Assembly (NCBI GenBank): GCA_017163975.1 | Contig: JAFFSR010000347.1 | Location: 7,864,001 to 7,928,000, forward strand | Length of the DNA: 64,000 nucleotides | Reading direction: 5' to 3' | Origin: Anastatus disparis | Taxonomy: Eukaryota; Arthropoda; Insecta; Hymenoptera; Eupelmidae | In this document: positions 58,021 to 64,000 of the stretch, in pieces | Layout: each line of letters begins with the position of its first letter | Numbering within the stretch: the stretch's first letter is position 1 | Program-made: the position numbers and the translations under genes | The notes under the pieces: model-generated | What the model was told of the DNA's origin: nothing | Database searches by the model: none | What the model saw: only the letters and a program-made list of their open reading frames with translations

Positions 58021-58881
58021 ATGATCGTATATAGACAACGACGACGCGGTCGTGGTTTTGTCAACAAGCTTCTTAATAGTCTTCCAATCGAACTTCATAT
58101 ACCCGGCTACCAATACTGTGGACCCGGTACAAGATTAGCTAAACGTTTAGCTAGAGGTGATCCAGGAATCAATCCTCTTGATAGAGCTTGAAAAGAGCAC
58201 GACATTGCTTATTCACAGAATCGTGAAAACATAGAAGCCAGAAACGCTTCTGATAGAATTTTAGCTGAAAAAGCTAATCAAAGAATTTCATCAAAAGACG
58301 CTAGCTTTGGAGAAAAAGCAGCTGCATTTGCAATTAAAAACATTATGAAAGTAAAGTCTAAATTCGGAATGGGTATGAAGAAGAAGGGTAAGAGGAGAAG
58401 GAGGAGGAAGCCTTCTACTACTACTTTCAATACAATAGTAAAGGCTGCATCAAAATCAATTGTTCCTACAAAATGTACTCGAAAAGCCATTTTGTCGGCT
58501 CTAAAAGGTGCACGTAATGCTGTTAAAAAAGCAGGTGGTAAAAAGAATGTAAAAATTCCACGTACTTTACCAGTTCCAAAGAAAGTAGGAGGTTTCTTAC
58601 CATTCCTTATACCAATCTTTTCAGGTTTAAGTGCTGTCGGTGGTATAGCTGGAGGTGCCGCTGGAATCGCTAAAGCGGTAAACGATTCCAAAGCTGCTAA
58701 ACAACAATTTGAAGAAAATAAGAGACATAATATAAAGATGGAAGAAATAGCTCTTGGTAAAGGTCTTTACTTGAAACCATATAAGACTGGTCTTGGTCTT
58801 CGTATAAAACCAAAGAATTCTTTAAAAAAAAAAAAAGATCCTCAAAGTAATATCACCTCAAAGAGCACTCACCGATGCTGA
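58021..58881 (+). pseudogene. PLA2 domain plus pX-like membrane/core protein, with a stop at the PLA2 cysteine
   Basis: Starts MIVYRQRRRGRG. Residues about 25-65 form a parvovirus VP1-type phospholipase A2 domain: HIPGYQYCGPGT (Ca2+ loop) and EHDIAY (catalytic His-Asp). TGA at 58189-58191 falls where the family has the Cys just before K-E-H-D, so the domain is cut at its active site. The frame then stays open. KKKGKRRRRRKPS is DNA-binding-like, and GGFLPFLIPIFSGLSAVGG is a hydrophobic stretch like the adenovirus pX/pVI membrane-active region. GKGLYLKPYKTGLGL follows. The frame ends at 58881 after a 13-A run, where the protease frame is offset by one base. PLA2 would help virions cross membranes. 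Confidence 0.8.
58824..58836 (+). other. A13 run at the PLA2-protease frame junction
   Basis: The frame upstream of the run reads into a short tail and stop. The frame displaced by one base reads directly into protease homology from about 58838 (LKVISPQRALTDADLIKYAK). Thirteen A where twelve would keep frame suggests an insertion, polymerase slippage or a sequence error. Confidence 0.7.
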
Positions 58882-59215
58882 TCTCATCAAGTATGCAAAA
58901 ATCCTAAAAATCTCAAATTTTCGAGGAGTATTCATGAGAAATGCTATGCCTATTAGCGGACCACGCTATAGAGAATCAGCTATTGTTAATCTCGATGATG
59001 CGGATGGACCTGGAACGCACTGCGTAGCATATCGCAAACGAGGAAACGATGTTGTGTATTTCGATAGCTTCGGTGATCTTCAACCTCCTTTGGATTTGAT
59101 GACTCATTTGGGAGTGGACAACATCAAGTATAATCCTGAGAGATATCAAGACTTTGATACTTTTAACTGCGGTCATCTTTGTCTAAGATTTTTGAGCAAC
59201 ACTCTTGATATATAA
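58838..59215 (+). CDS. Adenain-like cysteine protease, 93 aa from its first ATG
   Basis: The ATG at 58934 gives MRNAMPISG. The frame is open back to the A13 run, and homology starts there, so it was probably the C-terminal part of a larger protein. Catalytic residues: His29 in GPGTHCVAY (Trp is usual after the His, here Cys), Asp44 in YFDSFGD, Gln72 in YQDFD (oxyanion), Cys79 in FNCGHLCLRF. This is the Ulp1/adenain fold used for virion maturation in Mavericks and adenoviruses. The product lacks a clean start of its own if the frame junction is real. All catalytic residues remain. Confidence 0.8.
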   Translation: MLKVISPQRALTDADLIKYAKILKISNFRGVFMRNAMPISGPRYRESAIVNLDDADGPGTHCVAYRKRGNDVVYFDSFGDLQPPLDLMTHLGVDNIKYNPERYQDFDTFNCGHLCLRFLSNTLDI

Positions 59216-59217
59216 AG
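59207..59217 (+). promoter_or_regulatory. TATA box of the penton gene
   Basis: GATATATAAAG overlaps the end of the protease frame and lies about 45 nt before the penton ATG (59259). Confidence 0.55.
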
Positions 59218-59258
59218 AAAAGAGTGATAAGTATTTGTTCATTATAGCTTCAACAATC

Positions 59259-59945
59259 ATGGCAGATTCATTGACTTTGAGTCTTTCAGGCACATCATCT
59301 GTACTGGAAGAACAGTATTTTCCACCGATTGAACTCTCACCTGACAAGAATTACGTTCTCGGATTAGTTGCTTTCATGACATTCAATTCTATACCTAATA
59401 TCAACAAGGCTAGTAATCTATTCCACGTTGGACAGGAAGAAATTGTTTTACCGACTGGTAGTTATGAGATCGAAGATATAGAGAACTATCTCAGTGAAAC
59501 ATTGACGACAAAAAGTATATCAATCAGTATAAAACCAAACAATAATACACTTCGTAGTGAAATAAAGTGTAATCATCCGATTGATTTTCGACCAGAACGT
59601 TCAATAGGACCTTTATTAGGCTTCGCAAAACGTGTACTTCCTGCTGACGTCACGAATCATTCAGACTTACCTGTAGCTATCCTGAAGGTCAATGCTCTTC
59701 GAGTCGAATGCAATATCGTCTCTGGTGCCTATATAAACGGTCGACAAGTGCACACGTTACATGAATTCTTTCCTGCAGTCCCACCAGGATATAAGATCAT
59801 TGAAGTTCCATCACAGGTCATTTACCTTCCAGTCATCGTCAAGAGCATAGATCATTTACAAGTGCGCATAGCCGATCAAGACGGAAATCTAATAAACTTT
59901 CGTGGAGAAACTATTACAGTTAGATTACATATTAAATCAGTATAG
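59259..59945 (+). CDS. Penton (minor capsid) protein, single jelly-roll, 228 aa
   Basis: The chosen start is MADSLTLSLSGTSS. An ATG 54 nt upstream overlaps the protease gene, adds a tail unlike the family and lies upstream of the likely transcription start. The body is beta-rich: YVLGLVAFMTFNSIPNI, LPTGSYEIEDIENYL, SIGPLLGF, HEFFPAVPPGYKIIEVPS and a final VRLHIKSV. This fits the single jelly-roll penton base of Mavericks/adintoviruses that fills capsid vertices. The frame is intact. TATA box at 59207. It is followed by the capsid gene on the same strand. Confidence 0.85.
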   Translation: MADSLTLSLSGTSSVLEEQYFPPIELSPDKNYVLGLVAFMTFNSIPNINKASNLFHVGQEEIVLPTGSYEIEDIENYLSETLTTKSISISIKPNNNTLRSEIKCNHPIDFRPERSIGPLLGFAKRVLPADVTNHSDLPVAILKVNALRVECNIVSGAYINGRQVHTLHEFFPAVPPGYKIIEVPSQVIYLPVIVKSIDHLQVRIADQDGNLINFRGETITVRLHIKSV

Positions 59946-59983
59946 AAAATGGGTGTGGTTTATGACCATAAAAATAACAAAGG

Positions 59984-59993
59984 GTATATAAGT
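59984..59993 (+). promoter_or_regulatory. TATA box of the major capsid gene
   Basis: GTATATAAGT about 150 nt before the capsid ATG (60141). The leader contains an unused ATG at 60002 and a pyrimidine-rich TTTTTTGCTGTTTTCAAAG just before the start, so a leader intron is possible. Confidence 0.5.
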
Positions 59994-60140
59994 AAATCAA
60001 GATGGCATTCGAACATCAGTCGTCATCGACAAGTCAAAGTATTAACACAGCAGAACATTCAGTTTTTGAAAAGCCAAGGCTTAAAAATAAGAGCTCCTGG
60101 TGGAAAATCACGTGCTTAATTTTTTGCTGTTTTCAAAGAA

Positions 60141-61370
60141 ATGGAGGAAATTCTAAACATAAGGACAGGAGTAAGATTGGATGAGTCAATAGCTCACTGT
60201 GAGGTGCACGCGTACCAGCCTTACACATCGTCAAATTTCAATAATAGCGATGAAATTCGCATATCAATTCAACATCAAGATTTAAATCTTTTGCCTTCGC
60301 GGAGTTCTCTGCACATAGTGGGAAAATTAACTCAACAAGATGGCACTGCTTTAGTAAGAACTAACTTAGTTAATAACGGCATCTGTCATCTATTCGAGGA
60401 AGTTCGCTATGAAATTAATGCTATAGAGATTGATCGCTGTAAGAATGTAGGATTGACTACCGTTATGAAGGGTTGGGTATCACTCAATCCCAGTCAGAGT
60501 TTGATTATAGAAAATGCTGGTTGGATTGATATAACGGAAACTCGGAAGATCATTAATAACAATGGCTATTTTGATATTTTCATACCTCTCAGTATGATTT
60601 TAGGCTTTGCTGAAGATTATCGCAAAATCATAGTCAATGTTAAACATGAACTTATCCTCACGAAATCCAGGAACGATATTAACGCAGTAATACAAACACC
60701 GGATGCTACTAATGCTTACGAAGATTTCAAAATTAATCTTTTAAGGATCGAGTGGCTTATGCCTCACATACAGTTATCCAATGAATGTAAAATTCGCATG
60801 CTTCGACAAATCGAGAAAAATAAACCTATCTCAATGAGTTTTCGTTCCTGGGAATTATACGAATATCCATTATTACCGGCATCAACGAGACATGTATGGA
60901 CAGTCATAACATCTAATCATCTGGAGAAGCCTCGTTTTATCATTCTTGGTTTCCAGACAAATCGAAAAGGACAAAAAACTGCTAACGCTAGTCAGTTTGA
61001 TCATTGCAATTTGAGCAATGTAAAACTATTTCTCAATTCTACATACTATCCTTATGGAAATATGAATCTTGATATTGCCAATAATCAGTATGCAATATTA
61101 TACGATATGTACGCTAATTTCCAAAATGCATACTATGGGAAGGAGTCCGAGCCAATGCTGAAAAAATCAGATTATATCAATCACATGCCACTGATAGTCA
61201 TCGATTGTTCAAAACAAAATGATTCTCTAAAGAGTGCTCCAGTTGATGTTCGTCTTGAATTCGAGACCAAACAGAACTTTCCAGTTGGAACTTTAGCTTA
61301 CTGTCTAATCTTACATGATAGCATCATAGAATACAACGCCATAAGCGGTGATGTTAGAAAATTAGTCTAA
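60141..61370 (+). CDS. Major capsid protein, double jelly-roll, 409 aa
   Basis: Intact frame from MEEILNIRTGVRLDESIAHC to ISGDVRKLV. Visible family features: HLFEEVRYEINAIEIDRCKN, ENAGWIDITETRK, FIPLSMILGFAEDY, MSFRSWELYEYPLLPAST, NVKLFLNSTYYPYGNMNLDI and APVDVRLEFETKQNFP. The length and alternation of two beta-rich halves match the double jelly-roll capsid of Mavericks/adintoviruses, which forms the pseudo-hexameric capsomers of an icosahedral virion. No stop or shift is visible, in contrast to polymerase and integrase. Confidence 0.9.
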   Translation: MEEILNIRTGVRLDESIAHCEVHAYQPYTSSNFNNSDEIRISIQHQDLNLLPSRSSLHIVGKLTQQDGTALVRTNLVNNGICHLFEEVRYEINAIEIDRCKNVGLTTVMKGWVSLNPSQSLIIENAGWIDITETRKIINNNGYFDIFIPLSMILGFAEDYRKIIVNVKHELILTKSRNDINAVIQTPDATNAYEDFKINLLRIEWLMPHIQLSNECKIRMLRQIEKNKPISMSFRSWELYEYPLLPASTRHVWTVITSNHLEKPRFIILGFQTNRKGQKTANASQFDHCNLSNVKLFLNSTYYPYGNMNLDIANNQYAILYDMYANFQNAYYGKESEPMLKKSDYINHMPLIVIDCSKQNDSLKSAPVDVRLEFETKQNFPVGTLAYCLILHDSIIEYNAISGDVRKLV

Positions 61371-61469
61371 AGGAGTGGGGATAGTCTACAAAGGAGAGGG
61401 GATCGTCTACAAAGGAGTGGGGATAGTCTGCAAAGGAGTGGGGATAGTCTGCAAAGGAGTGGGGATAGT
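61368..61469 (+). repeat. 21-bp minisatellite, 5 copies
   Basis: AAAGGAGTGGGGATAGTCTAC or variant, five copies directly after the capsid stop codon and just before the next gene's TATA box (GGATATAAG, about 61470-61479). Confidence 0.9.
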
Positions 61470-61516
61470 AGGATATAAGAAAGCGAGCGCGAGCTGGGAT
61501 CTCATTCTTCAACAAG

Positions 61517-62050
61517 ATGGAATACGCAGTGGACTTACAAGGTTTTAAAAAGCCAGGTAAAGAATTTGTTTTAAAAGAGTTGGCTGCTGTTCCTCTCGTT
61601 GAATCGGCTGAACCTACAGTACATCTTTTCAAAACACCTTTTCCATGGAAAAAGTTAACTACGAAATACAAGCGTGAAAATCTCTGGCTCGAGCTTTGCT
61701 ATCATGGACTAGCTTAGAATTCTGGAGATCATGAGTATACTGAAATAGAAAAAATTCTTCGACAAACTCTGCAGAACGCTACACAAGTTTTTGTGATTGG
61801 TCAAGTGAAAAAAGAGTGGTTGGAGAAATTTGATTTTAAAGTTGTGGATATTAGTGAACTGGGTATTCCAAATTTTGATCAACGGCTAACTAAAACAGAC
61901 TCTTGTTCACGTCATAATTGTATGTATAAAAATACGTGTGCTGTTAACAACGTTAAATCAATACAGAAATTGTATTTCAGTGATTTCAGTGATTGGGTTA
62001 TGGACTGGGAAGACACTTGTCTAAATAAAGATAGTGAATTAGTACTGTGA
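61517..62050 (+). pseudogene. RNase H-fold-like paralogue 1, with one nonsense codon
   Basis: Starts MEYAVDLQGFKKPGKEFVLK. TAG at 61715-61717 replaces the Trp found at the same place in paralogue 2 (HGLSWNSG there, HGLA-stop-NSG here). The same frame continues for 110 more codons: QNATQVFVIGQVKKEWLEKF, VVDISELGIPNF, CSRHN...CAVNNV. The arrangement of an initial beta hairpin with D-x-Q-G-F, a mid-protein FVxG...WLE segment and C-terminal Cys/His residues resembles DEDD-type exonuclease folds with altered catalytic residues. That is an inference. It has its own TATA box. Located just after the capsid gene. Confidence 0.65.
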
Positions 62051-62067
62051 AAAAGTTATTAATCAGC

Positions 62068-62538
62068 ATGGAATACTTGGTGGATATGCAAGGTTTCAAA
62101 CAGTCTGGTGATGACTATATTCTTGAAGAGTTGGCTATAATGCCGCTCAATGATGATACCGAGCCTCTGTTACTCCTTTTCAACAAGCCATATTCCTGGC
62201 GTAGACTTTCGGATGAGAACAAAGAACAAAATACGTGGTTAAAGTATTACTACCATGGTTTGTCATGGAACTCTGGTACCATTCCCTATACTGACGTAGG
62301 CAATATTCTTAGAGAAGCCTTACATGATGCGACCAAAATTTTTGTCGTGGGTAGTATAAGAAAAAAATGGCTAGAACGCTTCAAGTTTAAAGTATGCGAC
62401 GTCACAGAAATGGGTTTTTCACCAACTGATAAAATAAAGCTAGTGACTGTTTGTCCAAATCACAATGATACGTACAAAGCTCGTTGTGCTCTGCACAATG
62501 TCAGACTTATGAAAAAATACTTTACTAAAAATAAATAA
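62068..62538 (+). CDS. RNase H-fold-like paralogue 2, 156 aa
   Basis: The start is the ATG giving MEYLVDMQGFKQSG, which aligns with the start of paralogue 1; an upstream GTG is not needed. Shared blocks: EELAIMPLNDD, PYSWRRLSDENKEQNTWLKY, YHGLSWNSG, ILREALHDATKIFVVGSIRK and CPNHNDTYKARCALHNVRLM. It is about 40% identical by eye to paralogue 1 and intact. No separate TATA was identified within the 17-nt gap, so it may be read from the same transcript. Function unknown; possible nuclease-fold protein. Confidence 0.65.
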   Translation: MEYLVDMQGFKQSGDDYILEELAIMPLNDDTEPLLLLFNKPYSWRRLSDENKEQNTWLKYYYHGLSWNSGTIPYTDVGNILREALHDATKIFVVGSIRKKWLERFKFKVCDVTEMGFSPTDKIKLVTVCPNHNDTYKARCALHNVRLMKKYFTKNK

Positions 62539-62633
62539 GTTTATTTATGCTACCATAGGAAGTAAAAGGAGAGATAATGATTAATGGATGTATCTCACAG
62601 GTGGAGGGTGATGGTTGGGGCTCTCACCACTTC

Positions 62634-62643
62634 CTATAAAAAG
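62634..62643 (+). promoter_or_regulatory. TATA box of the small MGQ gene
   Basis: CCTATAAAAAGC about 40 nt before the MGQ start codon. Confidence 0.55.
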
Positions 62644-62674
62644 CATACACATCATAATTCACATTCATTTCATG

Positions 62675-62836
62675 ATGGGACAGACACCAAGTTATAACAC
62701 TAAAAATTCTTCAGAGTACACTCCTCTTCTTCCTCTTGATAAAAAGGTGAAAGCTGAGAAAACCACATGGAGAGAGTATTATGAAAAATATAAATTACAA
62801 ACACCATCTAAAGATATAAAATATAAAAGGCTTTAG
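62675..62836 (+). CDS. Small MGQ protein (putative N-myristoylated), 53 aa
   Basis: Two ATGs lie in tandem. The second gives MGQTPSYNTKNSSEY and has the better start context (A at -3, G at +4). Gly2 and Ser6 fit N-myristoylation. It continues TPLLPLDKKVKAEKTTWREY and a Lys/Tyr-rich end. It shares order and several residues with the protein at 25215-25376. A small membrane-anchored accessory or virion-associated protein is likely but not shown. Last gene before the right TIR. Confidence 0.5.
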   Translation: MGQTPSYNTKNSSEYTPLLPLDKKVKAEKTTWREYYEKYKLQTPSKDIKYKRL

Positions 62837-62955
62837 ATGCTTGAATATTTAGTAGTATAAGAGATTGCTTTTAAGCATGCGATTGGGGGATTCCCCTAAA
62901 AACCCTATGTCGTTTATAGCTCGCTTGAGCTATAGTCTCCCCTGCGCCAATACTG

Positions 62956-64000
62956 CAGTCAACAGCCCGCAGCCAGCCGCCGGCAGCTCGCCCTCTCGCT
63001 ATGGGGTTCTTGGCTCACGACATTTCTGGCTCACGACATTCTGGCTTACCTGCATTTCTGGCTCACTACATTTCTAACTCACCTGACTCTCAAAGTCACT
63101 GAGTTAGAAATGTAGTGAGCTAGAAATGTAGTGAGCCAGAAATGCAGTGAGCCAGAAATGCAGTGAGCCAGAAATGCAGCGAGCCAGAAACCCCATAGCT
63201 TATCTACTCGTAGGGTTAAATGTTTCGAAAGTCCGTTATCTTTTTTCAGAATTTTGAAATTTCAAATGGCTTTTCCATAATATTTATTTAAATTGTATAG
63301 AAAGTCAATTTTTAATTCATGTTTGTTATCGACATGCATTTATTCGTATAAATTATAATCGCTTTAAAATTGTAACAAGTATACAGAATACCGTAAAATG
63401 ATGAAATATTTCGGGTTTTTTAATGAAATTTTCAACAAGTATTAAAAAAAAATACATTGAAATACTATATTAGAAATTTCAAAGTACCTCATCATTATAT
63501 TATTGTCTGAATACTTATTGCAGTTCTAAATATTAAATATAATTCATTTGAATGAATACATTTCGATTACAAACATGAATTAAAAACGAAATTTCTATTC
63601 AATTTATATAAATAATAAGAACGTGCTATTGGAAATTTTTAAGCTCAAAAAAATAACAGATTTTCGAAACATCGAACTCCACCCACATAATTTTTAATGA
63701 TTTCAACATTGAATTGCTAACAGCAATAATTTCTCACGTTAAAATTATTAATAATAATGTTTTTGACTAAATTAAAAATTTTATAATTAGAATAGCACTA
63801 ATTAATATATTAAAGTCACAATTATCTTCCAATTCAGATATTCATTGATACCGAGGATCATAACCTTAGTTTTATTTTAATTAATTTTTTTTCCATACAT
63901 GTCAGATTTAAAATTTCTATGTTTACACATTGACAAGCAGTGCGAAAATAAAAGATGATCAGTGTGACAACCTTCTATGAGTTGAGTGTAGTTAGACAAT
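62956..64000 (-). repeat. Right terminal inverted repeat (continues past the window)
   Basis: Reverse complement of the left TIR: GTCAACAGCCCGCAGCCAGC at the inner edge and GTTGAGTGTAGTTAGACAAT at the window edge. It includes the hairpin minisatellite at about 63000-63198 and about 480 bp (63206-63690) not present in the left copy. The terminus and target-site duplication lie outside the window. Confidence 0.9.

Larger units (their letters stand above)
38431..64000. mobile_element. Maverick/Polinton (adintovirus-like) element with long TIRs, right end outside the window
   Basis: Inverted flanks (38431-38999 against 62956-64000) enclose protein-primed polymerase B, retroviral-type integrase, FtsK/HerA-like packaging ATPase, adenain-like protease, penton and double jelly-roll capsid genes. 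This is the defining gene set of Mavericks/Polintons and the related adintoviruses. Such elements behave as transposons and probably as virions. This copy is at least 25.6 kb, longer than the usual 15-20 kb, because satellites and MITEs sit inside it (39.1-40.4, 41.97-46.25, 46.3-47.3, 48.3-49.9 kb). Numerous stops and frameshifts make it defective. Confidence 0.9.

Noticed and set aside
58278..58691. A 137-codon minus-strand frame
   Set aside because: Antisense to the PLA2/pX-like gene; its hydrophobic content is the complement of Lys/Arg-rich coding.
59940..59990. Histone-type stem-loop after the penton gene
   Set aside because: GGTTTATGACC can pair over only three bases and has neither the loop nor the ACCA tail.
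60002..60184. A 60-codon plus frame before the capsid gene
   Set aside because: It overlaps the capsid start in another frame, and its ATG lies close to or upstream of the start expected from the TATA box. More likely leader sequence.
61354..61671. A 105-codon minus frame with DYPHSFA repeats
   Set aside because: Created by the 21-bp minisatellite (period divisible by three) and antisense to paralogue 1.

Overview
The window is AT-rich animal nuclear DNA, most likely insect. The basis is spliceosomal introns, Helitron, Penelope and LINE remnants, long (TA)n tracts, several satellites and a Maverick/Polinton-type element whose proteins look like those common in insect, especially hymenopteran, genomes. 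A parasitoid wasp is plausible but is an inference. No conserved single-copy host gene was recognised.

Layout. 0.2-9.3 kb is a satellite with a monomer of about 150 bp whose orientation flips twice. 9.4-11.0 kb is a second satellite holding a TTAA-flanked MITE. 11-16.4 kb is AT-rich DNA with two long palindromic elements and two minisatellites. 16.9-18.8 kb is a decayed Helitron helicase (- strand), followed by a 1.4 kb palindrome. 21.4-23.9 kb is a Penelope-like element (RT, GIY-YIG endonuclease, hammerhead-like motif) split by a 5'-truncated LINE. 24.4-24.6 kb is a second Helitron fragment. 25.1-26.7 kb is a small minus-strand gene cluster with two MGQ-starting mini-proteins, one followed by a histone-type stem-loop, and a 274-aa protein; it is probably a remnant of the same class of element as the 38-64 kb one. 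26.8-28.2 and 32.3-34.2 kb are tandem arrays of one repeat family in opposite orientations. 34.9-37.3 kb is a 2.4 kb inverted-repeat element.

The main object is 38.4-64.0 kb, a Maverick/Polinton (adintovirus-like) element of more than 25 kb. It is bounded by terminal inverted repeats (38.43-39.00 kb inverted against 62.96-64.00 kb), and the right end runs off the window. From left to right it holds a divergent pair of accessory genes (A -, C +), a satellite block, a second decayed divergent locus (gene B), protein-primed DNA polymerase B with two introns (+), a 99-aa protein (+), integrase with chromodomain (-), a coiled-coil GPPG protein (-), a conserved unknown (-), the packaging ATPase (-), a PLA2/pX-like/adenain-like protease region (+), penton (+), major capsid protein (+), two tandem paralogues (+) and a small MGQ protein (+). 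MCP, penton, ATPase, the 99-aa protein and the coiled-coil protein are open. Polymerase, integrase, PLA2, the PLA2-protease junction, the conserved unknown, one paralogue and gene B carry frameshifts or stops, so the copy looks unable to move by itself.

The most unusual signal is that accessory genes A, B and C each have a TATA box, share CCAAT-bearing divergent promoters, and end in near-canonical replication-dependent histone 3' stem-loops (three in tandem after gene A). The 25 kb cluster has one too. This suggests that part of the element's gene set uses the S-phase, non-polyadenylated histone 3'-end pathway.
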